Positions 1 to 5,946 of a DNA stretch of 10,019 bases are shown in pieces; position 1 is the stretch's first letter, and each line of letters opens with the position of its first letter. A program made the position numbers and the translations under genes. The notes beneath the pieces were generated by a model. That model was not told where the DNA came from. It saw only the letters and a list, made by a program, of their open reading frames with translations, and searched no databases. The stretch covers positions 1-10,019 of the forward strand of contig DATLQX010000164.1 in NCBI GenBank assembly GCA_035534995.1, in the 5' to 3' direction. The DNA is from JANWHV01 sp035534995 (GTDB lineage: Bacteria; Chloroflexota; UBA5177; JANWHV01).

Positions 1-1
1 A

Positions 2-88
2 ACGCTGTTCCTCGATTTCTTCCAGACAGACAAGATGGACGGGAAGGCGAAAGGGATCATCGCGCTCGACATAGGAGGTATCACATGA
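2..88 (+). CDS. C-terminal end of an unidentified protein (partial)
   Basis: An open frame enters from the left edge and ends at the TGA at 86-88, giving 28 residues that finish LDIGGIT. The stop overlaps the ATG of the downstream helix-turn-helix gene (ATGA at 85-88), the usual sign of translational coupling in a two-gene operon, and a strong AGGAGGT ribosome site lies inside this frame at 73-79. Too little is visible to assign a family. The tight coupling to an XRE-type regulator would suit a toxin-antitoxin-like or other regulator-plus-effector pair, but that is inference. The frame could also be a chance open stretch, since only 87 nt can be seen. Confidence 0.5.
   Translation, partial: TLFLDFFQTDKMDGKAKGIIALDIGGIT
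73..79 (+). promoter_or_regulatory. Shine-Dalgarno site of the XRE gene
   Basis: AGGAGGT lies 5 nt upstream of the ATG at 85. It is a near-perfect ribosome binding site and fixes the start of the helix-turn-helix gene, even though that start lies within the last codons of the upstream frame. Confidence 0.75.
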
Positions 89-576
89 TCACCAATGAAC
101 GGCAATACCGCATCACCAAGACCTGGTTGGCGAAGTTTGAACAGGGCGCCGCCCAGGCGGAACAGGGCGCGGCGGGTCTGGATCCGCGACTGGTGCAGGC
201 GATGCGCGACCAGTACGAGGGCCAGGCAGAGGAGTTGCGCGCGCAACTTCGGGAATACGAGGAGTTGCGCGCCGGTCGAATCCGGCGTGTAGCAGTACAT
301 TCGTTTGCCGATCTTCCCAATACGCTCATCTATGGGCGCATTGCGGCCGGCCTCACCCACAAGGAGCTTGCGCGGCGGCTGGGGGTGAGCGAGCAGCAAG
401 TGCAGCGCTATGAGACGCGCATCTATAAGGGCGTGGGCGTCGAGCGGCTGCAAGCAATCGCGGACATTCTTGGCATGAAGACAAGCGGAAGTGTCTCCTT
501 GCCGCGGCGCACGCCCTCCCGTGGCGTCACTCGTACCCGGCGCGAGGGCGATAATCCCGGCCATCCCACGACGTAG
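85..576 (+). CDS. XRE-type helix-turn-helix regulator with N-terminal coiled coil
   Basis: A 163-residue protein. Residues 1-65 are charged and helical, probably a coiled coil, with a short tandem repeat (EQGAA at 19-23 and 26-30). Residues about 82-131 form a Cro/C1-type helix-turn-helix: GLTHKELARRLGVSEQQVQRYE is split across positions 89-110, with the recognition helix around 102-110, followed by the supporting helix ERLQAIADILGM. The family binds DNA as a repressor or antitoxin. Here the order is long helical N-terminus, then HTH, as in antitoxin-like proteins encoded just after a partner gene. The partner would be the truncated frame at the left edge, which overlaps this start. The last 30 residues are rich in Arg, Pro and Thr, look unstructured, and may be a non-conserved extension. 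The gene has no obvious tie to the flagellar genes downstream. DNA target and effector are unknown. Confidence 0.85.
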   Translation: MITNERQYRITKTWLAKFEQGAAQAEQGAAGLDPRLVQAMRDQYEGQAEELRAQLREYEELRAGRIRRVAVHSFADLPNTLIYGRIAAGLTHKELARRLGVSEQQVQRYETRIYKGVGVERLQAIADILGMKTSGSVSLPRRTPSRGVTRTRREGDNPGHPTT

Positions 577-765
577 CAGGCGGCCGTTGAAGGCAGACGA
601 CGCGGCACCGAATTACCGGGAACAGGATCCGCCGCTTTGCCTCATAACCCCTCTTCCGCATCCCCTCAAGCATTCCCCCTTTGTGCCGATACCCCTTGTA
701 GGAGCCGTGCGGCTCACGTTGGCGGCCTACCTTCCCTCCGCCTGGGGCGAGAGAAATGAGTATCC
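577..765 (+). other. Spacer between the XRE gene and cheW, with a small palindrome
   Basis: There is no gene here. GAGCCGTGCGGCTC at 702-715 can fold as a short hairpin and is followed by GTTGGCGGCC at 718-727, which resembles part of the repeat at 5194-5205 read on the other strand. The palindrome has no T-run after it, so it is not a convincing intrinsic terminator. I saw no convincing promoter for cheW. The spacer also separates two unrelated functional groups, so a promoter for cheW probably lies in it. Confidence 0.45.
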
Positions 766-1266
766 ATGATGGAAAAAACAGCGATCAGCGCTGATCTGGA
801 TCAGCAAGTGGTGATCTTTCGCCTGGCCGAGAGCAGCTACGCGGTGGAAATCTCGGCCGTGCGCGAGATCATTCGCCCGCAACCGGTCACCGTGGTGCCC
901 CAGGCCCCGCCGTTCGTGGTCGGGGTGATCAATCTCCGCAGTTCGATCGTCCCCGTGCTGGACCTCCGGCGCCGGTGCGGTCTCCCGGCCGCCGAGCAAA
1001 CCCGCGATTCGCGCGTGGTGGTGGTCCAGGTGGGCGACCAGAGCGTCGGCCTCCAGGTGGACAGCGTCTCCGAGGTCATTTCCCTACCGCCGGACTGTGT
1101 CGAACCCGCCGCCGGCCTGATCCGCGGGGCCGCGCAGGAGCAATTGCTCCGGGGGGTGGCCCGCCTGGATGAACGCCTGGTCATGTTGCTCGATCTCAGC
1201 CGCGCCATTGATACGGCGGCTCAGCTGGACCTGGCCGCCCTTGAGCCGGTGGCCGTGCCCGCCTGA
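766..1266 (+). CDS. cheW: CheW chemotaxis coupling protein
   Basis: A 166-residue single CheW domain, the usual length for CheW. It is a cytoplasmic adaptor that joins chemoreceptor tips to the CheA kinase. The sequence shows the family pattern: QVVIFRLAESSYAVEISAV (14-32) is the first strand pair, followed by IRPQPVTVVPQAPPFVVGVI and NLRSSIVPVLDLRRRCGL (56-73). The last of these corresponds to the usual NLRG...PVIDLR segment, with Ser in place of the common Gly after NLR. The C-terminal half has VGLQVDSVSEVISLP (94-108) and ends in LDERLVMLLDLSRAI. No receiver domain follows, so this is CheW and not CheV. Two adjacent ATGs (766 and 769) are both possible starts, and the ribosome site is weak. 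No other che gene is in the window. The next gene is flgC, 429 nt away across a large inverted repeat, so co-transcription with the flagellar genes is uncertain. Confidence 0.93.
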   Translation: MMEKTAISADLDQQVVIFRLAESSYAVEISAVREIIRPQPVTVVPQAPPFVVGVINLRSSIVPVLDLRRRCGLPAAEQTRDSRVVVVQVGDQSVGLQVDSVSEVISLPPDCVEPAAGLIRGAAQEQLLRGVARLDERLVMLLDLSRAIDTAAQLDLAALEPVAVPA

Positions 1267-1285
1267 CCCTCTCGCCGCTGGGATA

Positions 1286-1559
1286 GGGCCTCCGGCTGCG
1301 GCCGGATGGGAGGAACGAACCGGCTGCGGCCGGGTGTGCGGGGATCGGCACGTCCTTAGGGGCGCGGGTCGCCAGACCCGCCTGCGTGTCCACCCGCCGG
1401 TATCCGGCATACTACCTGGATGATGATCCGTGGCCGAACCAAGCGGGCCTGGCGACCCGCGCTCCTAACCTCCCGCTGTCGACCACCACCCGATGGCCGG
1501 CACCCTACACCCGGCCGCAGCCGGTCCCGTCCCTGCCATCCGGCCTCAGCCGGAGGCCC
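1286..1559. repeat. Long imperfect inverted repeat (MITE-like or BIME-like element)
   Basis: The outer arms are 1286-1337 and 1507-1559, matching as reverse complements over about 52 nt with a handful of mismatches and one indel (GGGCCTCCGGCTG at the left end pairs with its complement at the right end). The inner arms are 1354-1382 and 1441-1470, also about 29 nt with few mismatches. The loop is 1383-1440. Each inner arm is itself a small palindrome (GCGGGT...ACCCGC at 1364-1381). The outer arms carry an internal direct repeat of GGCTGCGGCCGG. The whole could fold into one long stem of about 270 nt. There is no transposase frame and no target-site duplication that I can identify. It could be a non-autonomous mobile element, a clustered palindromic repeat, or an RNA structure between cheW and the flagellar operon. 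Confidence 0.75.
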
Positions 1560-1595
1560 GTGGCCCGCTCCGCTCTCCTCATTCCCCCACGCCGC

Positions 1596-1625
1596 TTCCG
1601 CTTTGTGACCGGCTGTCACTATACT
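1596..1625 (+). promoter_or_regulatory. Weak candidate promoter ahead of flgC
   Basis: TATACT at 1620-1625 matches five of six bases of the housekeeping -10 box. TTCCGC at 1596-1601, 18 nt upstream, is a poor -35. It would give a leader of about 60 nt before flgC. This is a pattern match only. The position just after the inverted repeat and before the first flagellar gene is what makes it worth noting. Confidence 0.22.
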
Positions 1626-1695
1626 CCCTCCGGCAAGCAAACGGCGGACTCCATGTTCCGCCGCGACAGGGGTTTCGTCCAGGGAGGGGGCACGC

Positions 1696-2118
1696 ATGGG
1701 ATTGATTAACTCGCTCTCCATTACCGATTCGGCGCTCACCACCGAGCGCCTGCAAATGGATGTGATCGCGAACAACACCGCCAACGCCAATACGACTCAA
1801 ACCACCGGCGGCGGGCCCTATAAGTCCGAGGACGTCATTCTCACTCCGGGCGGGGTGGAGAATAACCTGCCGGGTGGGCTGGCCAACGCGGGCGTGCAGG
1901 TAGCGGCGATCGTGCAGGACACCGCCAAGCCGCGGATGGTCTTCGACCCCACCAACCCCGCCGCCAACAAGCAGGGCTACGTCGCCTATCCCAACGTGGA
2001 TCCGATCACCCAAACCACCAATATGATGGCCGCTCAACGCGCCTACCAGGCCAACATCACGGTGGCGGACGATGAGAAGTCGATGGCCCTGGATGCCATC
2101 AGCCTCGGCCATATCTAG
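1696..2118 (+). CDS. flgC: FlgC, flagellar proximal rod protein
   Basis: A 140-residue proximal rod subunit, exported by the flagellar type III system and assembled on the FliE/FlgB base. Both terminal family signatures are present: the N-terminal helix with ERLQMDVIANNTANANTTQT (17-36), and the C-terminal block GYVAYPNVDPITQTTNMMAA (94-113), then QRAYQANITVADDEKSMALDAI. The second block is the hallmark of FlgC. The position after NVDPIT is Gln, where many FlgC proteins have Glu. The length is normal. A strong ribosome site (GGGAGGGGG, 1682-1690) precedes the ATG. The gene opens the flagellar run and is followed by fliE after 23 nt. Its usual upstream partner flgB is missing here and lies instead at 9206. 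Confidence 0.95.
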   Translation: MGLINSLSITDSALTTERLQMDVIANNTANANTTQTTGGGPYKSEDVILTPGGVENNLPGGLANAGVQVAAIVQDTAKPRMVFDPTNPAANKQGYVAYPNVDPITQTTNMMAAQRAYQANITVADDEKSMALDAISLGHI

Positions 2119-2141
2119 GACCGCTGGGAAGGAATGACCGC

Positions 2142-2483
2142 ATGAATCCGATCACGGACCTGTCCTCGCTCTTCCAGTCCGCTCTCGGCCCCAGTTCGAT
2201 CCCCAGCCTCCCGACCGATCTCACCACCCCCGCCCCCACCGCCAATGGCAGCGTCTCGTCCGCCGCCGCCTTCACCCAAACCCTTACCGACGCGATCGGC
2301 AGCCTTTCCGGGGCCCAGAATAATGCCGACGCGGCGATTGCCGGGGTGGCCACGAACAACGGCACCGATATTCACGCCGCCATGATCGCCATGGACCAGG
2401 CAACCCTGAGCATGCAACTGGCGGTGCAACTGCGCGACAAGGGCGTCGAGGCCTACCAAACCCTGCTCAATATGCAGATGTAG
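2142..2483 (+). CDS. fliE: FliE, MS-ring/rod junction protein
   Basis: A 113-residue protein of normal FliE length. FliE is the first rod-side substrate of flagellar export and joins FliF to the FlgB/FlgC rod. The first 40 residues are Ser/Pro/Thr-rich and variable. The conserved part begins at about residue 43 (AAFTQTLTDAIGSLSGAQNN) and continues with NNGTDIHAAMIAMDQATLSM, then LAVQLRDKGVEAYQTLLNMQM at the C-terminus, which is the family's typical VRNKvveAYqeimrMq ending. The ATG is preceded by a GGAAGGAA ribosome site. The 23-nt spacing on each side to flgC and fliF fits one operon. Confidence 0.95.
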   Translation: MNPITDLSSLFQSALGPSSIPSLPTDLTTPAPTANGSVSSAAAFTQTLTDAIGSLSGAQNNADAAIAGVATNNGTDIHAAMIAMDQATLSMQLAVQLRDKGVEAYQTLLNMQM

Positions 2484-2506
2484 ATCGGGTGGTTTGAGCG
2501 AGCCCC

Positions 2507-4057
2507 ATGCAAAACATCCAGAACTCCGTTCGCCGACTGTGGGATCAGCTTTCCTGGGTCCAGCGCGGCGCCATTATCGGGATCAGCGTCGTCACGCTCG
2601 GCGCGGTCTACTTTCTCTTCATGTGGGCCAGCGCCCCCTCCTATTCTGTCCTCTTTAGCGGTCTCTCCAGTCAGGATGCCGGCGCCGTCACCGCCCAGCT
2701 CGATGCCGCCAAGGTGCCCTATCAGTTGACCGATGGAGGGGCCACCATCCTGGTCCCCCAGGCACAGGTGGATAGCGAGCGCCTCAAGCTGGCCACCGCC
2801 GGCCTGCCCTCCTCGGGCGTGGTCGGCTTCGAGATCTTCGATAAGAGCAGCCCCTTCCAGAGCGACAGCTTCACCGAGCAGATTAACTACACGCGGGCCC
2901 TCGAAGGCCAGTTGACCCAAACCATTTCCCAGGTCCAGGGCGTACAATACGCGCGGGTGAATATTGTCCTCCCGCAACAGGACTTGTTCAGCAGCACCCA
3001 GGCCCAGCCGACCGCCTCGGTCCTGCTCAAAATGGGGACGGGCGGCGCCCTGACCGGCGACCAGATCGCCGGCATCCAGCACCTGGTGGCCAGCGCCGTG
3101 CAAGGGCTCAAGCCGGATTCGGTCACCGTGGTGGATGGGAACGGCACCATCCTCTCCGGCAACAGCAGCGCCACCGATGCCGCTACCATGGGCCTGACCG
3201 CCATGCAGGCTGAAACCCGCTACGAGAGTAACCTGGAAGCCCAGCTCGGGGCCATGCTCGACACGGTGGTGGGGCCCGATAAAGCAGTGGTGCGGGTCCA
3301 CGCGAACATGGATTGGTCGCAGAGCGAATCGACCGGCACCGCCTATGCTCCGCAATCCCCGAACAGCCCGCTCAGTGCCGCCAAGACCCAGATCAGCCTC
3401 TCGCAGGGACCGGCGTCCGCGGTGGGCGGGGTGGCTGGAGTCGCCTCCAACGTACCGACCTACGGGGCCGGTACCAAGGCGACCACCGGTTACACCCAGA
3501 CCACCCGCTCCGCCGATCTCACCTACGTCAACCCCATGACCACCACCCATATCCTGGCCGCGCCCGGCGCGGTTCAGAAGCTCTCGGTGGCGGTCCTGTT
3601 GGATGGGATCACCAGCCCAACCGTACTCGCCAACATCCGCCAGGCCATCGCCGCCGCCGCCGGGATTAATCCGGCGCGCGGCGATCAGCTCAGCATCAGC
3701 AGCGTGCCGTTCGACCAGACGTTCGCCAAACAGGCGGCGGCCGCGACGGCGGCCCAACAGCAGCGCGACCTGATCCTCAGCATTGCCCGCTGGGCCGCCC
3801 TGATTATCGTGCCCCTGGTCCTTCTGTTCTTGCTGCGGCGTCTTCTCCTGCCGCCGCGGCTCAAGGAATACGAGTCCGAGCAGTATCCGGGGGTCCAGGT
3901 GCTCGAACACCGAGATGAATTGAATGGGGCCGTTCCCGTGGCCGCGCTCCCCGGCGCCCAGAACCGCCTGCGCCAGTCGCTGGCCGAGGTGGCGCGCGAC
4001 AAGCCGGAGGTGCTGGCCGGGATGATCGGGCGCTGGATTGACGAGGATCGCCCATGA
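2507..4057 (+). CDS. fliF: FliF, flagellar MS-ring protein
   Basis: A 516-residue inner-membrane protein that forms the MS ring around the export gate; slightly shorter than many FliF proteins (about 530-570). The first membrane helix is at about 21-40 (GAIIGISVVTLGAVYFLFMW). The YscJ/FliF ring-building domain follows, with YSVLFSGLSSQDAGAVTAQL at 46-65 and the conserved INYTRALEGQLTQTI at 126-140. A Ser/Gly/Thr-rich stretch (about 280-330) corresponds to the variable periplasmic loop. The second membrane helix is at about 424-443, followed by basic residues RRLLLPPR. The cytoplasmic tail ends EVARDKPEVLAGMIGRWIDE, the segment that binds FliG. The ribosome site is weak. The stop overlaps the fliG start (ATGA), as expected for the two interacting rotor proteins. 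Confidence 0.97.
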   Translation: MQNIQNSVRRLWDQLSWVQRGAIIGISVVTLGAVYFLFMWASAPSYSVLFSGLSSQDAGAVTAQLDAAKVPYQLTDGGATILVPQAQVDSERLKLATAGLPSSGVVGFEIFDKSSPFQSDSFTEQINYTRALEGQLTQTISQVQGVQYARVNIVLPQQDLFSSTQAQPTASVLLKMGTGGALTGDQIAGIQHLVASAVQGLKPDSVTVVDGNGTILSGNSSATDAATMGLTAMQAETRYESNLEAQLGAMLDTVVGPDKAVVRVHANMDWSQSESTGTAYAPQSPNSPLSAAKTQISLSQGPASAVGGVAGVASNVPTYGAGTKATTGYTQTTRSADLTYVNPMTTTHILAAPGAVQKLSVAVLLDGITSPTVLANIRQAIAAAAGINPARGDQLSISSVPFDQTFAKQAAAATAAQQQRDLILSIARWAALIIVPLVLLFLLRRLLLPPRLKEYESEQYPGVQVLEHRDELNGAVPVAALPGAQNRLRQSLAEVARDKPEVLAGMIGRWIDEDRP

Positions 4058-5076
4058 ACGCCGCCCCGCGCCGCTACGACGAACTCTCCGGCAGCGATAA
4101 GGCGGCAGTGCTGCTGATGTGTCTGCCCCCCGAGGGTTCGGCCAACGTTTTGCGCCATCTGCCCGACTCGGCGGTGGAGCGGGTGACCACCCGCATGCTG
4201 CAGAACGAGCAGATAGCCCCCGAGGCACAGGAGCAGTTGCTCCGCGAAGCCGGCGAGATGGCGGCGGCCTTTGACTATATCACCGCCGGCGGGGTGGACT
4301 ACGCGAACCGCGTTCTGACCGAGGCGCTCGGCCCGGAACGGGCGGCGGAGCTGATCGAGAAGCTCATGGCGCGGCTGAAATCGCAGCCCTTCCATTACCT
4401 CAACGGGGTGGAAGGCAGCCAGATCGCCACCTTCCTGCACAGCGAGCACCCCCAGACTATCGCCGTGGTCCTCTCCTATCTCCACGCGCACCAGAGCGCC
4501 GAGATCCTTACCTTGCTCCCGGATAAGCTGCAGTCTCAGGTGAGCTTGCGCCTGGCCAACATGGGCACGATCAACCCTACCACGATCTCGCAAGTGGAAG
4601 GAGCCTTGAAAAAGAAGCTCTCGTCCGTCCTGGACGCCGAGGTGCGGAACAAGACCGGCGGAGTCGATTTCCTGGTCAAGGTGCTCACCAACGTGGACCG
4701 GACCACCGAGAAGTCGATCATGGAACAATTGGAGACCGCCGATCCCGAACTCGCGGACGATATCAAGCGCCAGATGTTCGTCTTCGAGAACCTGGTGCAG
4801 TTGGACGATCGCTCCATGCAGCGCGTCCTCCGCGATGTCGATAGCCGCGACCTGGCTCTCGGCCTGCGGGGCGGCAACACGAGCGTCCGAGACAAGGTCT
4901 TCGCCAATATGTCGGCCCGGGCCGCCGCGAACGTGCGGGAGGAGATCGAATCCAGCCCGCCGGTCCGTCTCCGCACCATCGAGGAGGCGCAGCAGCGCAT
5001 CGTCGACATCGTGCGCCGGCTGGAGGAACAGGAAGAGATTACCGTGTCCCGCGGAGGCGACGATGTACTTGTGTAG
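4054..5076 (+). CDS. fliG: FliG, flagellar motor switch protein
   Basis: A 340-residue rotor protein that sits on the FliF tail and carries the torque-generating surface facing the stator. The N-terminal FliF-binding domain spans about 1-100 (SGSDKAAVLLMCLPPEGSAN). The middle domain carries EHPQTIAVVLSYL (131-143) with the EHPQ motif used for FliM contact. A GG hinge lies in NKTGGVDFL (199-207). The C-terminal domain contains MFVFENLVQLDDRSMQRVLR (241-260), then NMSARAAANVREEIES and PPVRL. By position, R289, E296, E297 and R305 correspond to the charged torque residues of E. coli FliG (R281, D288, D289, R297), so charge is kept, with Glu in place of the two Asp residues. Translation is coupled to fliF by a 4-nt overlap. 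After this gene the tight packing breaks for 186 nt before fliH. Confidence 0.97.
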   Translation: MNAAPRRYDELSGSDKAAVLLMCLPPEGSANVLRHLPDSAVERVTTRMLQNEQIAPEAQEQLLREAGEMAAAFDYITAGGVDYANRVLTEALGPERAAELIEKLMARLKSQPFHYLNGVEGSQIATFLHSEHPQTIAVVLSYLHAHQSAEILTLLPDKLQSQVSLRLANMGTINPTTISQVEGALKKKLSSVLDAEVRNKTGGVDFLVKVLTNVDRTTEKSIMEQLETADPELADDIKRQMFVFENLVQLDDRSMQRVLRDVDSRDLALGLRGGNTSVRDKVFANMSARAAANVREEIESSPPVRLRTIEEAQQRIVDIVRRLEEQEEITVSRGGDDVLV

Positions 5077-5262
5077 GCCACCCAGGAGTAGACGCCTGGG
5101 AGCACGAGCATCTTGCTCGCACTGGCGCGCCAGCGCCAGGAACGACCGGCACCTCTCCCGGAGCTGCCAAGTGAAACGATACGATCTCATGCTGGAGCCG
5201 CCAACGGGGCGAGCAAGATGCTCGCGCTCCCAGGGGGATGGCCGTGTGTCCGGGGTGGCGCG
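5077..5262 (+). other. fliG-fliH gap inside the operon
   Basis: A 186-nt break in an otherwise tightly packed operon, occupied almost entirely by the inverted repeat at 5095-5234. No coding signal was found. The fliH frame is open back through the repeat to 5113, but a start there would add about 50 residues made of repeat-encoded sequence with no FliH likeness. The start at 5263 is therefore preferred. Confidence 0.7.
5095..5234. repeat. Inverted repeat between fliG and fliH
   Basis: The two 26-nt arms, 5095-5120 and 5209-5234, are reverse complements with one mismatch. The loop is 88 nt. Each arm contains its own short hairpin, CGAGCA-TCT-TGCTCG (5105-5119) and the complement in the right arm, so the element can fold either as two small hairpins or as one long stem. 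Part of the loop (5122-5138) is also palindromic (TGGCGCGCCA). This looks like a paired REP-type (BIME-like) or miniature mobile element inserted between two operon genes. I found no target-site duplication. Confidence 0.75.
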
Positions 5263-5946
5263 ATGAGCCGCGTCCTCGGGCGCCCCGATCTGGCGGGAGA
5301 GCGCAATCCACTGCCTCGCGCCTGGCGGGGCGCCACGATCGAGCAGCAAGAATCCACCGAGACGCGGGCCGAATCGGCCCGGATGATCTTCGAGGCACGG
5401 GTCCGCTCGCGCGCCTTACTGGCGGAGGCGAAGGCCGGGGCCGCCGGGATGATTGAAGAGGAAACGCGGCAGGCGCGGGCGCGCGGCTATGCCGAGGGAC
5501 TGGAAATGGCCCGCCGGGAACAGCTGGGGATCACCCAGCGGCTCGGCGATCTGGTGACCGCCGCTCAGATCGCGCATACCGAAAACGCGCGTCATCTGGA
5601 CCAGGTGGCCCTCACCCTGGCCCTCACCCTGGCCCGCCTGGTCGTCCGGCGCGAACTGGCCGCCGTTCCCGACACCTTGCTGGAGGTGGCGCGCGGCGCC
5701 CTGGGGGAAATGGCCCTGGATTCCGAGGTCACCTTCCGCGTGCATCCCGGCGACGTGCCCTTGCTCCGCAACCGCTTGCCCGAGTTGGGGATCGGCTCCC
5801 TCCTGGCGGTGGCCGTGATCGGTGATCCGGATCTTCCCGCCGGCTCCTGCGTGATCCGCAGCGGGCCGGGCCAGGTTGATGCCTCGATGGAGACCCAATT
5901 GGCCCGAGCCGAGCGGTTGTTGCGGGACCAAATCAGTGTCGAGTAG
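5263..5946 (+). CDS. fliH: FliH, flagellar export ATPase regulator
   Basis: A 227-residue FliH, homologous to the E/peripheral-stalk subunits of rotary ATPases. It binds the FliI ATPase and docks it at the export gate in the cytoplasm. Residues about 25-110 are a long charged helix with repeated Ala/Glu/Arg, including RARGYAEGLEMARREQLG (72-89), which resembles the family's GY.EG segment. The C-terminal domain holds LTLARLVVRRELAAVPDTLL (121-140), then DPDLPAGSCVIRSGPGQVDA (188-207) and SMETQLARAERLL, the typical FliH ending. The ATG at 5263 was chosen because it starts the FliH-like part and has a GGGGTGG site 5 nt upstream. A longer start at 5113 would translate the upstream repeat. The 3' end overlaps fliI by 11 nt. 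A 12-nt tandem duplication (CCCTCACCCTGG) encodes LTLALTLA in the C-terminal domain. Confidence 0.9.
   Translation: MSRVLGRPDLAGERNPLPRAWRGATIEQQESTETRAESARMIFEARVRSRALLAEAKAGAAGMIEEETRQARARGYAEGLEMARREQLGITQRLGDLVTAAQIAHTENARHLDQVALTLALTLARLVVRRELAAVPDTLLEVARGALGEMALDSEVTFRVHPGDVPLLRNRLPELGIGSLLAVAVIGDPDLPAGSCVIRSGPGQVDASMETQLARAERLLRDQISVE

Larger units (their letters stand above)
1267..1695 (+). other. 429-nt gene-free region holding a large inverted repeat
   Basis: No frame here has coding character. Most of the stretch (1286-1559) is the inverted repeat described separately. From about 1560 to 1695 it is probably the promoter and leader region of the flagellar genes, with a TATACT hexamer at 1620-1625 and a strong purine-rich ribosome site (GGGAGGGGG) at 1682-1690 ahead of the flgC ATG. 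I saw no clear sigma-54 (GG-N10-GC) or sigma-28 box. Confidence 0.7.

Noticed and set aside
702..715. Intrinsic terminator after the XRE gene
   Set aside because: The hairpin is short and is not followed by a T-run.
736..1281. Inverted flanks around cheW (CTGGGGCGAGAG at 741-752 and CTCTCGCCGCTGGG at 1269-1282)
   Set aside because: The match is short and imperfect and could arise by chance in GC-rich sequence. I do not claim cheW is on a mobile unit.
1386..1790. Open frames on both strands across the cheW-flgC gap
   Set aside because: They are encoded by the inverted repeat and have no family likeness, no ribosome site of note, and overlap with the start of flgC.
2453..4228. Long open frame on the minus strand opposite fliF (591 codons)
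   Set aside because: It lies antisense to an unmistakable FliF and has a His/Gly/Arg-rich composition typical of a GC-rich shadow frame. No family features were seen.
5113..5262. Upstream start for fliH
   Set aside because: It would translate the palindromic repeat into about 50 residues without FliH character. ATG at 5263 has a ribosome site and gives a normal-length protein.
3685..5349. Long open frame on the minus strand opposite fliF, fliG and fliH (554 codons)
   Set aside because: It runs across three real genes and the inverted repeat; a shadow of third-position GC bias.
5876..5935. ATG start for fliI deep inside fliH
   Set aside because: The 20 extra residues have no resemblance to FliI. 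GTG at 5936 gives a typical N-terminus and a short overlap.
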